64,000 nucleotides of DNA from Pseudaquabacterium pictum (GCF_005403045.1 NZ_BJCL01000012.1:91465-155464), one strand, 5' to 3'. Positions 41,832-50,539 are shown, counted from the stretch's first letter. A program made the numbers and translations. Notes: a model not told the origin generated them from the sequence alone.

Positions 41832-43973
41832 TCAGTGCCGGCTGCGCTTGACGAGCGTGCCGATGTCCAGGATCAGGGCCACGCGGCCGTCACCCATGAT
41901 GGTGGCGCCGGAGACATCGGGCACCTTGCGGTAGTTGGCTTCCAGGTTCTTGACCACCACCTGCTGCTGGCCGAGCAGTTCGTCGACCAGCAGGGCCACG
42001 CGTTGGCCTTCGGCCTCGACGACGACCATGATGTTGCTGACGTTCTCGAAGTCGAAGCGCGGCACCTCGAAGACCTTCTCCAGGTCGATGACCGGCATGT
42101 ACTCCTGCCGCACCTCCACCACGCGGCCGGTGCCGCCGATGGTCTTGATCATCTCGGGCTTGACCTGGAACGACTCGACCACGCTGCCCAGCGGCAGGAT
42201 GTAGCACTCGTCGCCCACGCCCACGCTCATGCCGTCCATGATGGCCAGCGTCAGCGGCAGGCGCACCTTGACGCTCATGCCGTAGCCCTCGGCGCTGTCG
42301 ATGTCGACGCTGCCGCCGAGCGCGGTGATGTTCTTCTTCACCACGTCCATGCCCACGCCGCGGCCGGAGACGTCGGTCACCACCTCGGCGGTGCTGAAGC
42401 CGGGGGCGAAGATCAGGTTCCATACCTCGTTGTCGGTCATCGAGTCGGGCGCATCGATGCCCTTCTCGCGGGCCTTGCTGATCAGCTTCTGCCGGTTCAG
42501 GCCCTTGCCGTCGTCGCGCACCTCGATGACGATGCTGCCGCCCTGGTGGCTGGCCACCAGGGTCAGCGTGCCGTGCTCGGGCTTGCCCTTGGCCAGTCGC
42601 TCGGCCGGCAGCTCGATGCCGTGGTCGCAGCTGTTGCGCACCAGGTGGGTCAGCGGGTCGGTGATCTTCTCGACCATGCCCTTGTCCAGCTCGGTGCTTT
42701 CGCCCAGCGTGACCAATTCCACCTTCTTGCCCAGCTTGGCCGCCAGGTCGCGCAGCATGCGCGGGAAGCGGTTGAACACCATCGACATCGGAATCATCCG
42801 GATCGACATCACCGCTTCCTGCAGATCGCGGGTGTTGCGCTCCAGGTCGGCCAGGCCGCTGCTCATCTGCTGGTTCAGGCCGGCATCCAGGTTCTTGCTG
42901 TTCTGCGCCAGCATGGCCTGGGTGATGACCAGCTCGCCCACCAGGTTGATCAGCTGGTCGACCTTCTCGACCGACACCCGCAGCGTGGCCGATTCCAGCG
43001 CGGCGCCGGCCTTGCCTTCGGCCTTGGGCGCGGCGGCGCGGGCGGCAGCGGGCTTGGCGACCGGCTCGGCCGGGGCGCTGCTGGCAGCGGTGGCCTCGGC
43101 CGGGGCGGCGGGCCGGGCACCATCGGGTGCGCCGGGCGCCTCGTCGAAGAAGCCGTAGCCCGCATCCTTGGCCGGCGCGGCCTCGGGCGCGCCCGGCGCA
43201 CCGTCGTAGAAGCCGTAGCCCGGCGTCATCGGCTGCAGGCTGACCGCCTCGCGCGGGACATGGAAGGTGAACAGGTCCAGCAGGTCGTTGTCGCTGCTGG
43301 TGGTGGTGACCTTGAAGCGGCGCATGCCGTCGGCCGAGCGGCCGGCGTCCAGCGGCTCGATCTGGCCCAGGCCCACGATCTCCTGGAACAGTTCCACCAG
43401 GCTGTCGCACAGGCTGGGATCGGGCAGGGTGCCCACCGTCATCTCCAGCACCCGCTGGCCTGGCACCACCGGTGCCGCAGCGGCCACAGGCGCTGCGGCT
43501 GGGGCGGCGGCCGGCGCAGCGGCCAGCGCCGGGGCGGCGGTGTCCACGCGGCCACCGGCGCACAGGGTCTTGATGGTGATCAGCAGCTCGGTGGTGTCAG
43601 GCACGGCGTCGCCGGTGCCCTGGTGGCGGGCCAGCAGGGCCTTCAGCGCGTCGCCCGAGGCCAGCAGCACATCCACCATCTGGGTGGTCGGCGTCAGCTC
43701 ATGGCGGCGCAGCTTGTCCAGCAGGGCCTCCATCTGGTGCGTCAGCTCGGCCACGTCACCGAAGCCGAAGGTGGCCGCGCCGCCCTTGACCGAGTGCGCG
43801 CAGCGGAAGATGGCGTTGAGCTCCTCGTCGTCGGCGGCGTTCACGTCGAGTTCGAGCAGCATCTGCTCCATCGACTGCAGGTTCTCGCCGGCTTCTTCGA
43901 AGAAGACCTGGAAGAACTGGCTCAGGTCGATGCCGGCGCTGGCACTGGCGCCTTCGTTGCTCATCTCAGCCAT
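41832..43973 (-). CDS. cheA: Chemotaxis histidine kinase CheA
   Basis: Encodes 713 residues: HPt domain with phospho-acceptor His 60 (FRCAHSVKGGAATFGF); a P2-like region; an Ala/Pro linker holding the pair GYGFYDGAPGAPEA and GYGFFDEAPGAPDG; dimerisation domain (LRVSVEKVDQLINLVGELVITQAML); ATPase domain (LVRNSCDHGIE, DDGKGLN, FSTAEVVTDVSGRGVGMDVVKK); and a C-terminal CheW-like domain. It phosphorylates CheY and probably CheB encoded elsewhere. cheR, cheB and cheD are not in the window. The gene follows cheY by 70 bp in the leftward operon. Confidence 0.95.
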   Translation of the reverse strand: MAEMSNEGASASAGIDLSQFFQVFFEEAGENLQSMEQMLLELDVNAADDEELNAIFRCAHSVKGGAATFGFGDVAELTHQMEALLDKLRRHELTPTTQMVDVLLASGDALKALLARHQGTGDAVPDTTELLITIKTLCAGGRVDTAAPALAAAPAAAPAAAPVAAAAPVVPGQRVLEMTVGTLPDPSLCDSLVELFQEIVGLGQIEPLDAGRSADGMRRFKVTTTSSDNDLLDLFTFHVPREAVSLQPMTPGYGFYDGAPGAPEAAPAKDAGYGFFDEAPGAPDGARPAAPAEATAASSAPAEPVAKPAAARAAAPKAEGKAGAALESATLRVSVEKVDQLINLVGELVITQAMLAQNSKNLDAGLNQQMSSGLADLERNTRDLQEAVMSIRMIPMSMVFNRFPRMLRDLAAKLGKKVELVTLGESTELDKGMVEKITDPLTHLVRNSCDHGIELPAERLAKGKPEHGTLTLVASHQGGSIVIEVRDDGKGLNRQKLISKAREKGIDAPDSMTDNEVWNLIFAPGFSTAEVVTDVSGRGVGMDVVKKNITALGGSVDIDSAEGYGMSVKVRLPLTLAIMDGMSVGVGDECYILPLGSVVESFQVKPEMIKTIGGTGRVVEVRQEYMPVIDLEKVFEVPRFDFENVSNIMVVVEAEGQRVALLVDELLGQQQVVVKNLEANYRKVPDVSGATIMGDGRVALILDIGTLVKRSRH

Positions 43974-44043
43974 GGCTGGAAGTCTCCGGGGTAAAGGGGT
44001 ACGCGGGCCGCCGCACCAGGGGGCGGCGGCTGATCCGGCAGGG

Positions 44044-44406
44044 TCAGCGGATGACCTTGCCGATCACTTCGATCAGCTTGGCCGGATCGAAGGGCTTGAC
44101 CAGCCAGCCGGTGGCACCGGCGGCGCGGCCGGCCATCTTCATCTGGTCGCTGGACTCGGTGGTCAGGATCAGGATCGGCGTGGCCTTGAACTTGGGGTTC
44201 TCGCGCAGCTTCTTGGTCAGGCTGATGCCGTCCATGCGGGGCATGTTCTGGTCGGTCAGCACGAGACTGAAGTCACGCTGGCCCGCCTTTTCCCAGGCGT
44301 CCTGACCGTCCACCGCCTCGACGACGTTGAAGCCGGCGTTCTTCAAGGTGAACGAAACCATCTGGCGCATCGAGGCGGAATCATCGACGGCGAGGATTGA
44401 GTGCAT
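44044..44406 (-). CDS. cheY: Chemotaxis response regulator CheY
   Basis: Encodes 120 residues, a single receiver domain. Acidic pair near 8-9 (AVDDS), phospho-acceptor Asp 52 (LTDQNMPRMDG), Thr in TTESS, and the KPF lysine. It binds FliM in the motor switch; fliM lies at 62011-63009. A sigma-28-type promoter precedes it at 44431-44457, and CGGAGATAACG before the ATG supplies a ribosome binding site. Confidence 0.95.
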   Translation of the reverse strand: MHSILAVDDSASMRQMVSFTLKNAGFNVVEAVDGQDAWEKAGQRDFSLVLTDQNMPRMDGISLTKKLRENPKFKATPILILTTESSDQMKMAGRAAGATGWLVKPFDPAKLIEVIGKVIR

Positions 44407-44430
44407 CGTTATCTCCGGGAATCTGGGGTG

Positions 44431-44457
44431 TTTTCGGAAGCGATCCGGAAAACTTGA
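44431..44457 (-). promoter_or_regulatory. Sigma-28 (FliA) type promoter for cheY
   Basis: Read on the minus strand: TCAAGTTT (44450-44457), an 11-base spacer, then TCCGAAAA (44431-44438). The FliA consensus is TAAAGTTT-N11-GCCGATAA; matches are 7 of 8 and 6 of 8 with exact spacing. It sits 25 bases before the cheY start, in the 61-bp gap after the CheZ-like gene. Direct reading of sequence; activity inferred. Confidence 0.75.
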
Positions 44458-44467
44458 AACCTAGTGT

Positions 44468-44947
44468 TCAGAACAGCTCGATCGAGCCGGCGTCCATCTC
44501 GTCCTGCGTGACAGGGTTGGGGCGCAACGGCGCCTCCTCCACCACGGCCTCGCCGTCCTCGTCGTCGCCCATCACGTCTCGGGCGAGGCGGTCGGCACAG
44601 TTGCGCAGCCGGCGCTGCGTGTGGTTGACAAGCTGGGACGCCATGTCCTGGAACTGCAGCGCGGTCACCGCGCCGGCCAGGTGCTGCATGGTCTCGTGCA
44701 GGTGGCTCTCGGGCAGCTCGGGGTGCTGCGCGGCGGCGCGCGAGAGCTGCTGGATCTGCGCGGTGGCGCCGTAGAAATGCCCCATCAGCGTCTCGGTGGC
44801 GTCGGTCAGCAGGCGCTGCAGGCGTTCCAGATCGTTGCTGGCCACCATCAGGCTGTCCTGCAGGTCGGCGGCCGTCAGCAACTGCACCTGCAGGCCGGTG
44901 GGTCCGTCAGGCCCGGGGAGCTCCGGGGTGGGGTCGTCATTGAGCAT
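44468..44947 (-). CDS. Compact CheZ-like CheY-P phosphatase candidate
   Basis: Encodes 159 residues. A helical middle (about 28-125) ends in AGAVTALQFQDMASQLVNHTQRRL. CheZ from enterobacteria uses Asp 143 and Gln 147 in a FQD-x-x-x-Q helix to remove phosphate from CheY; here Asp 101 and Gln 105 lie in the same FQD-x-x-x-Q spacing. The acidic C-terminus, DEMDAGSIELF, resembles the CheY-binding tail of CheZ. The protein is shorter than CheZ (about 210). It lies just upstream of cheY with its own sigma-28-type promoter. Family membership is inferred from motif and context. Confidence 0.65.
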   Translation of the reverse strand: MLNDDPTPELPGPDGPTGLQVQLLTAADLQDSLMVASNDLERLQRLLTDATETLMGHFYGATAQIQQLSRAAAQHPELPESHLHETMQHLAGAVTALQFQDMASQLVNHTQRRLRNCADRLARDVMGDDEDGEAVVEEAPLRPNPVTQDEMDAGSIELF

Positions 44948-45000
44948 CGTTACTCCGATGGAATGGGCGCCGGCGCACGCAGTGGCACAGGCATGGGCAT

Positions 45001-45027
45001 TTTTCGGCCCCACCCGCCGGAAGTTGA
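45001..45027 (-). promoter_or_regulatory. Sigma-28 (FliA) type promoter for the CheZ-like gene
   Basis: Minus-strand TCAACTTC (45020-45027), an 11-base spacer, then GCCGAAAA (45001-45008; 7 of 8 with the FliA -10). The -35 half is weaker (5 of 8). It has exactly the same geometry as the promoter before cheY and lies 53 bases upstream of the start at 44947. Confidence 0.7.
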
Positions 45028-45113
45028 GGAAAAGAAGCGGTGTCTGCGGGGTCGACTTCCGCGTTGGCGGGGGCCGCGGGCGGGCAGCGGCCATGCTTTG
45101 CCATACTTGGGCC

Positions 45114-46283
45114 ATGGTTTCCACCCCCGCCACCCGTGCCGAGGCGCGGCCGCTGCGCGTGCTGCACCTCGAGGACAGCGTGCCCGACCACGAACTGGCG
45201 CTGCTGCACCTGCTGCGCGCCGGCCTGCGGGTGCAGACCACCCGGGTGGACACCGAGGCCGGCCTGCGCGAGGCCCTGGCCACCGACGACTGGGACCTGG
45301 TGCTGTCGGACTTCAACCTGCCCGGCTTCAACGGCCTGCGGGCGCAGGACATCCTGCGCGAGAGCGGCAAGGACCTGCCGTTCATCCTGGTCTCCGGCGA
45401 GATCGGCGAGGACACCGCGGTGGCCGCCATGCGCAACGGCGCGGCCGACTACCTGCTGAAGAACAACCTGTCGCGGCTGGCGCCGGCGGTGGAGCATGCG
45501 ATTGCCGCCCACCGCGACCGCCTGGCCCGCGCCCGCGCCGACCGCGAACTGGCCGCCAGCCGCCAGCGGCTCTCCGAGCTGGCCCAGCACCTGCAGACCA
45601 GCGTGGAGATGGAGCGCGCGGCCATCGCCCGCGAGATCCATGACGACGTGGGCGGCAGCCTGACCGCCATCCAGTTCGATCTGGCCTGGATCGGCCGCCA
45701 TGCGGCGGCCGGTGATGTGCCGCCGGCCGAGGTGGCGCAGCGTGTGCAGACGGCGCTGGAGACGGTGCAGCATGCCATCGAAGCCAGCCAGCGCATCATG
45801 CACAACCTGCGCCCGGCCATCCTGGAGCAGGGCCTGGTGGCGGCGCTGCAGTGGATGGCGGTGCAGTTCGAGAAGCGCAACCGCATCGCCTGCCAGTTCC
45901 GCACCAGCCATGACAGCATGCAGCTGCCCGCCGGCGTGCCGCTGGTGGCCTACCGCTTCGCCCAGGAGGCGCTGACCAATGTCAGCAAGCATGCCCAGGC
46001 CACGCGGGTGATGATCGACCTGTCGATGAGCCGCGGCGTGCTGAGCCTGGAAGTCAGCGACAACGGCCGCGGCCTGAGCCAGGCCGACCTGGCCAAGACC
46101 CGCAGCTTCGGCCTGCGCGGCCTGCACGAGCGCGCCAGCACCGTGGGCGGCTGGGTCGACATCAGCAGCGACGCCGCGGGCACGGTGCTGATGCTGTCGG
46201 TGCCGATGCGCCGCGGCGGCGACGATGAAGCCGCCTTCGACGACGACGATGACCACGATCCCACCGGATGGGGCACCCCATGA
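45114..46283 (+). CDS. Hybrid receiver/HisKA_3 sensor kinase
   Basis: Encodes 389 residues, soluble. Residues 14-135 form a receiver domain (LHLEDSVPD, phospho-acceptor Asp 66 in SDFNLPGFNG, and an NNL lysine-containing loop DYLLKNN). A helical linker leads to a HisKA_3 kinase core: AIAREIHDDVGGSLTAIQFD with the phospho-acceptor His, then an ATPase domain (EALTNVSKHAQA, DNGRGLS, GLRGLHERASTVGG). The C-terminal tail is acidic (DDDDD). It has no membrane segment, so it responds to an internal signal. Pairs with the LuxR-type regulator through an ATGA overlap. Confidence 0.88.
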   Translation: MVSTPATRAEARPLRVLHLEDSVPDHELALLHLLRAGLRVQTTRVDTEAGLREALATDDWDLVLSDFNLPGFNGLRAQDILRESGKDLPFILVSGEIGEDTAVAAMRNGAADYLLKNNLSRLAPAVEHAIAAHRDRLARARADRELAASRQRLSELAQHLQTSVEMERAAIAREIHDDVGGSLTAIQFDLAWIGRHAAAGDVPPAEVAQRVQTALETVQHAIEASQRIMHNLRPAILEQGLVAALQWMAVQFEKRNRIACQFRTSHDSMQLPAGVPLVAYRFAQEALTNVSKHAQATRVMIDLSMSRGVLSLEVSDNGRGLSQADLAKTRSFGLRGLHERASTVGGWVDISSDAAGTVLMLSVPMRRGGDDEAAFDDDDDHDPTGWGTP

Positions 46284-46942
46284 TTTCAGTGATCCTCTGT
46301 GACGACCATGCGCTGATCCGGCGTGGCATCCGCGACACCCTGGCCGATGCGGCCGACATCCAGGTGGTGGGCGAGGCCGGCGACTATGCCGAGCTGCGCG
46401 GTCTGCTGCACAGCCTGCGCACGCCGGCGGCTGGCCGCCCGGCCGGCTGCGATGTGCTGGTGCTCGACATCAACCTGCCCGGCCGCAGCGGGCTGGACGT
46501 GATGCATGCGCTGAAGGACGAGGGCAGCACGCTGAAGGTGCTGGTGGTCAGCATGTACCCGGAGGACCAGTACGCCATCCGCGCGCTGCGGGCCGGTGCC
46601 TACGGCTATGTCAACAAGGGTGGTGATCCGCAGCTGATCGTGCAGGCGGTGCGCACCGTGGCCCAGGGCCGCAAGTACGTCACGCCCGAGATCGCCCAGA
46701 TGCTGGTGGAGAGCCTGACCACGCCCACCCACGAGAACGCGCATGACAAGCTGAGCGACCGTGAGCTGCAGACCCTGGTGATGATCGCTTCCGGCAAGCG
46801 CCTGTCCGACATCGCCGAGGAGCTGACCCTGAGCCCGAAGACGGTGAGCGTCTACCGCGCCCGGGTGCTGGAGAAGCTCGGGCTGCAGAACAACGCCGAG
46901 CTGACGGTCTACGCCATCCGCAACGGCTTGGTGGGGGAATAG
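46280..46942 (+). CDS. NarL/LuxR-type response regulator
   Basis: Encodes 220 residues. Receiver domain about 1-128 with acidic pair CDDH, Asp 63 (VLDINLPGRSG) and VNKGGD in the lysine loop. The C-terminal LuxR helix-turn-helix has LSDRELQTLVMIASGKRLSDIAEELTLSPKTVSVYRARVLEKLGL. Start taken at 46280, four codons inside a longer frame, because it forms ATGA with the kinase stop. It is the partner of the upstream kinase; the chemotaxis neighbourhood suggests, but does not prove, control of motility genes. Confidence 0.9.
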   Translation: MISVILCDDHALIRRGIRDTLADAADIQVVGEAGDYAELRGLLHSLRTPAAGRPAGCDVLVLDINLPGRSGLDVMHALKDEGSTLKVLVVSMYPEDQYAIRALRAGAYGYVNKGGDPQLIVQAVRTVAQGRKYVTPEIAQMLVESLTTPTHENAHDKLSDRELQTLVMIASGKRLSDIAEELTLSPKTVSVYRARVLEKLGLQNNAELTVYAIRNGLVGE

Positions 46943-47300
46943 GACGGCTTCGGGCTCTTTGCGGACGTTTGGTTCTGCGCGATCGCGCCGGGCCGGGAGG
47001 GCCTGTTTTGCTCCATGTCCCCCGTCCTACACGCCGCAAGCGGCGAATAGGACTCCGCCTCTACCTCCGCCAAACAGGCCCTCCCGGCCCGGCGCTCAGG
47101 CGCCACCGAGATACGCGCTGCATGCGGTGATGGTGGCTGGACGAGGACAGTGGGTGACTGGCCGACGCAGGTAAGAGGAAGGAGGGCCGGCAGGCCCGGG
47201 GGGACACGGAGTCGGCCAGTTGCCCGCTGGCCTCGGCCTCGCGCAGATCAATGGATGTCCGCAGAGAGCCCGAAGCCGCCCAACACGCGGTCCTCGTCGC
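46943..47300. other. Intergenic region with large inverted repeat
   Basis: A 358-bp stretch between a rightward and a leftward gene. No coding sequence is supported. The first half is occupied by the 111-bp nested inverted repeat at 46985-47095; the rest (47096-47300) shows no repeat or gene that I can recognise. Confidence 0.6.
46985..47095. repeat. Nested inverted repeat, 24-bp perfect arms
   Basis: Outer arms 46985-47008 and 47072-47095 are perfect 24-bp reverse complements (starting GCGCCGGGCC). Inside, 47024-47029 and 47048-47053 (GTCCTA/TAGGAC) and 47032-47036 with 47041-47045 (CGCCG/CGGCG) form a second, coaxial hairpin with a CAAG tetraloop. Neither arm is followed by a T-tract, so it is not a standard terminator. 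Possibilities are a miniature inverted-repeat element, a structured non-coding RNA or a very stable 3'-end structure. No target-site duplication is evident. Confidence 0.85.
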
Positions 47301-48440
47301 CTACAGCCGATACGGTCCGTCGCACAGGCTGATGGCCTCACCCGTGCGGGCTGACTGCTCTGCCGCCAGGCCGATCAGCACCGCCTTCAGGCCATCGTCC
47401 AGGCCCACTTCCACCGGTTGGCCCGACACGCCGCGCACCAGGTCGAAGAAGCGACGGTGCTGGTAGTAGGTGGAGCCGTTGTGGTCGCCGGCGGCCAGCA
47501 GCGCCGAATCGACCGGGATGTCCAGCGCGCGCGGGCCGGGCGGCTGGCGCGGGCTGATCACCAGCTGCGCCACCGGTGGCGCGCCCAGCTGGTCGTGGGC
47601 CCAGAAGCGGGTGGGGCCGGGCACCTTGCATTCCAGCTTGCCGCACGGGCCGACGACGGAGATCTCCTCCTGGTAGCGCGAGCCTTCGGCGAACATGCAC
47701 AGCTCCAGCACCGCGCGGCGCTGGTCGGGGAAGTCCAGCACCACCAGGGCGTTGTCCAGGATGTCGGGCGTGCGGCCGCCGTAGCGCTCGTCCAGGTGGT
47801 TGTGGTTGACCGCGCCGGACGCATACAGCCGCAGCGGGTCGGCCTGCATCAGCAGACGCATCAGGTCGAAGAAGTGGCAGCACTTCTCCACCAGCGTGCC
47901 GCCGGTGTTGGCCGAGAAGCGGTTCCAGTCGCCCACCTTGGCCAGGAAGGGGTAGCGGTGCTCGCGGATGGCCAACAGGGTGCTGCCGCCGGTGTCGGTG
48001 CCGGCGTGGGCGGCCTGCACCAGCGCGGCGATGGGGGGCATGTAGCGGTACTCCATCGCCACCCACAGCGGCGCCTGCAACCGCGATGCCAGTGCGCGCA
48101 CCTGCGCCACCTGGTCCAGGTTCACGCACAGCGGCTTCTCGCACAGCACCGCACGCGGCGCGCTGTCGGCAATGGCCACCAGCTGCGGCGCATGGACATG
48201 GTTGGGGCTGGTGATGACCAGCGCGTCCAGGTCGGTGCGGGCCAGCAGGCTCGCCAGATCGGGCAGGCGCTGCGCCGTGGGTGCCAGGGCCAGGGCCTGC
48301 GCCGCCATGCCGTCGTCGGGCTCGAAGATGGCGCGCACATCGGCGCCGTCGATCAGTGCCAGGTTGCGCAGGTGCTCCTGGCCCATCATGCCGCAGCCGA
48401 TGAAGCCGTAGCGGACGGTGCTTGGCAGGGAAGGGTGCAT
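47301..48440 (-). CDS. Gfo/Idh/MocA family oxidoreductase
   Basis: Encodes 379 residues. NAD(P)-binding Rossmann start YGFIGCGMMGQEHLRN, the family's EKPLC motif (VLCEKPLCVNLDQV), a catalytic-helix region VAMEYRYMPP and REHRYPFLAKVGDWNRFSANTGGTLVEKCCHFFDL with the conserved GG-x2-x-x-x-(G)-H helix. These enzymes oxidise or reduce sugars and inositols. It is the downstream partner of the GntR gene (41-bp gap), facing away from the monooxygenase and importer genes, with which it probably shares control. Confidence 0.85.
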   Translation of the reverse strand: MHPSLPSTVRYGFIGCGMMGQEHLRNLALIDGADVRAIFEPDDGMAAQALALAPTAQRLPDLASLLARTDLDALVITSPNHVHAPQLVAIADSAPRAVLCEKPLCVNLDQVAQVRALASRLQAPLWVAMEYRYMPPIAALVQAAHAGTDTGGSTLLAIREHRYPFLAKVGDWNRFSANTGGTLVEKCCHFFDLMRLLMQADPLRLYASGAVNHNHLDERYGGRTPDILDNALVVLDFPDQRRAVLELCMFAEGSRYQEEISVVGPCGKLECKVPGPTRFWAHDQLGAPPVAQLVISPRQPPGPRALDIPVDSALLAAGDHNGSTYYQHRRFFDLVRGVSGQPVEVGLDDGLKAVLIGLAAEQSARTGEAISLCDGPYRL

Positions 48441-48481
48441 GGCGGTGTCTCGGGGCAGGGTTTGTTTTGGAGAGTTCGGCC

Positions 48482-49246
48482 TCAGCGCCAGCGGGCGGCA
48501 TAGCGGGCCACGGCTGGGTTGAACCAGGTGTGCGAGACCTCGTGCAGCCGGCCATGCTGGTCCCAGGCGCTGCGCGCCACGGCGCCGGCCGCGGCGCCGG
48601 CGGGCAGGCCGAAGGCCGGCGGCGCCCAGGCGGGCACGGCGGCCACGCTGACATGGTCCTCGACATGGTCGATCCACCTGCCCAGGCGGGTTTGGTAGAA
48701 AAGATAAAGCGATTCATGCAGGTCGGCAGCGTCCAGCGCCGGCAGGGCGCTGCCGTCGAACCACACCTGCTCCAGCGCCACCGGCTGGGCGTCAAGCAGG
48801 CGCAGGCGGCGCAGCCGCCAGACCGGCTGGTCCTGGCCGGGCGCTGCGCCGCCCAGCGCCGGCAGCGGCTGCAGCAGGCCGGCATCGGCACCCTGCACGG
48901 CCTGGCGCTGCACGCGCTGCAGTTGCAGCAGCTGCGCGCCCGGCAAGCCGGCGCCGCCCAGCAGCTCCAGCCGGAAGAAGGCGTAGACGCTGCGCTGCCC
49001 CTCGGCCTGCTGCACATAGGTGCCCGAGCCCTGGCGGCGGGCCAGCACGCCGCGGGCAGCCAGCTCGGCCAGCGACTTGCGCAGCGTGCCCACGGCCACA
49101 CCCAGCTGGGCGGCCAGCGTGTTCTCCGGCGGCAGCCGCTCGCCGCGCCGCCAGCGGCCGGCGGCGATCTCGCGCTGCAGCAGCTCGGTGATCTGGATGT
49201 AGCGCGGCAGCAGCTGCGGCTGCGGCGCCAGGGGCGTGGCGGTCAT
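48482..49246 (-). CDS. GntR/HutC-type transcriptional regulator with UTRA domain
   Basis: Encodes 254 residues. N-terminal winged helix: [65 protein letters not shown]. The remainder is a UTRA ligand-binding domain ([30 protein letters not shown]). UTRA regulators usually sense a sugar, amino acid or phosphonate intermediate of the pathway they control. It diverges from the monooxygenase gene across 100 bp, and is expected to repress both directions until its ligand appears. Confidence 0.88.
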   Translation of the reverse strand: MTATPLAPQPQLLPRYIQITELLQREIAAGRWRRGERLPPENTLAAQLGVAVGTLRKSLAELAARGVLARRQGSGTYVQQAEGQRSVYAFFRLELLGGAGLPGAQLLQLQRVQRQAVQGADAGLLQPLPALGGAAPGQDQPVWRLRRLRLLDAQPVALEQVWFDGSALPALDAADLHESLYLFYQTRLGRWIDHVEDHVSVAAVPAWAPPAFGLPAGAAAGAVARSAWDQHGRLHEVSHTWFNPAVARYAARWR

Positions 49247-49346
49247 CGGTGTGGGGCGGGCGGGGGCAGTGTACGGGTGCGCACGGGGTGTCGGCCAGCC
49301 GAATTCCTCTACCATTCCTGCAGTGACGTTTCCGGAGCCTCCACCC
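49247..49346. promoter_or_regulatory. Divergent control region of the sugar/sulfonate cluster
   Basis: This 100-bp interval separates the GntR gene (leftward) from the monooxygenase gene (rightward). Operator candidates are the palindrome GTGCGCAC (49277-49284) and the inverted repeat TCGGC-CA-GCCGA (49291-49302). GGAG at 49333-49336 is the ribosome binding site for the monooxygenase gene. No clear sigma-70 boxes are identified. Confidence 0.4.
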
Positions 49347-50507
49347 ATGCTGCAGCAGGCCGTGCCCATCCGCGCCGACGGACTCGCCGCCATCGAGGTG
49401 GCGTGGTTCGCGCCGCTGTGCTCCGACGACTTCCGCCACCTCGGCGTGCCCGATGGCGCACTGCGCAGCAGTTATGCCAACACCCGCGACATCCTGCTGC
49501 GCGCCGAGGCGCTGGGCTTCGGCAATATCCTGTGCCCGTCGTCGTACCAGGTGGGGCAGGACACGCTGAGCTTTGCCGCCGCCATGGCGCCGCAGACCAG
49601 CCGCATCAACCTGCTCACCGCCGTGCGCTGCGGCGAGATGCAGCCGGCCATGCTGGCCCGCACGCTGGCCACGCTCGACCACATGCTGCAGGGCCGGCTC
49701 ACCGTCAACATCATCTCGTCCGACTTCCCCGGCGAGGTGGAGGACAGCGCCCGCCGCTACCGCCGCAGCCATGAGGTGGTCGAGATCCTGAAGCAGGCCT
49801 GGACCCAGGACCGCATCGACTACGACGGCGAGATCTACCACCTCAAGGGCCTGTCGGCCGATCCGGTGCGGCCCTGGCAGACCGGCGGGCCGCTGCTGTA
49901 CTTCGGCGGCTATTCGCCCGATGCGCTGGAGCTGTGCGGCCGCCACTGCGACGTCTACCTGATGTGGCCTGCGCCCGAGGCCACGCTGGCCGCCCAGATG
50001 CAGGCGGTGCATGCCCGTGCCGCCGCCCATGGCCGCACGCTGGACTACGGCCTGCGGGTGCATGTGATCGTGCGCGACACCGAGGCCGAGGCCCGCGAGT
50101 ACGCGCAAGACCTGGTCTCGCAGCTCGACGACGACATCGGCCGGCAGATCCGCGCCCGCGCGCTGGACGCCACCAGCCTGGGCGTGGCCCTGCAGGCCCA
50201 GGTGCGCAGCCAGGCCGATGCCGACGGCTATGCCGAGCCCGGCCTGTGGACCGGCATCGGCCGCGCCCGCTCGGGCTGCGGCGCCGCCCTGGTCGGCAGC
50301 GTCGACCAGGTGATGACCAAGCTCGAGCGCTACCAGCGCCTGGGCATCCGTGCCTTCGTGCTGTCGGGCTATCCGCACCGCGGAGAATGCGACCAGTTCG
50401 GCAGCAAGGTGCTGCCGCAGCTCCAGACCTGCCAGTTCAACCACGTCTACGGCCGTGTGCCGGCCGGCGTGCCCGCCACCCCGCTGGGCACCGGGCCGCG
50501 CCGCTGA
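49347..50507 (+). CDS. LLM-class flavin-dependent monooxygenase, SsuD-like
   Basis: Encodes 386 residues of the bacterial luciferase-like TIM-barrel fold: [15 protein letters not shown], then [39 protein letters not shown] and [27 protein letters not shown], matching the alkanesulfonate monooxygenase branch. Such enzymes use FMNH2 and oxygen to cleave C-S bonds, or hydroxylate. No flavin reductase is encoded next to it. Its neighbours (aldo/keto reductase and sugar-type ABC importer) suggest a sulfonated sugar substrate. The ATG at 49347 is chosen for its GGAG and the family's start. Confidence 0.85.
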   Translation: MLQQAVPIRADGLAAIEVAWFAPLCSDDFRHLGVPDGALRSSYANTRDILLRAEALGFGNILCPSSYQVGQDTLSFAAAMAPQTSRINLLTAVRCGEMQPAMLARTLATLDHMLQGRLTVNIISSDFPGEVEDSARRYRRSHEVVEILKQAWTQDRIDYDGEIYHLKGLSADPVRPWQTGGPLLYFGGYSPDALELCGRHCDVYLMWPAPEATLAAQMQAVHARAAAHGRTLDYGLRVHVIVRDTEAEAREYAQDLVSQLDDDIGRQIRARALDATSLGVALQAQVRSQADADGYAEPGLWTGIGRARSGCGAALVGSVDQVMTKLERYQRLGIRAFVLSGYPHRGECDQFGSKVLPQLQTCQFNHVYGRVPAGVPATPLGTGPRR

Positions 50508-50539
50508 GCAGCCCCACCGGCCACCGTTTGCAACCGTCC

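Noticed and set aside
41787..43994. A 735-codon plus-strand frame opposite cheA
   Set aside because: The minus strand encodes a complete CheA with all domains; the opposite frame is His/Gln/Gly-rich with no recognisable motif.
46985..47095. Intrinsic terminator after the LuxR-type regulator
   Set aside because: The arms are long and GC-rich but no T-tract follows on either strand, and the 63-base interior makes a simple terminator unlikely.
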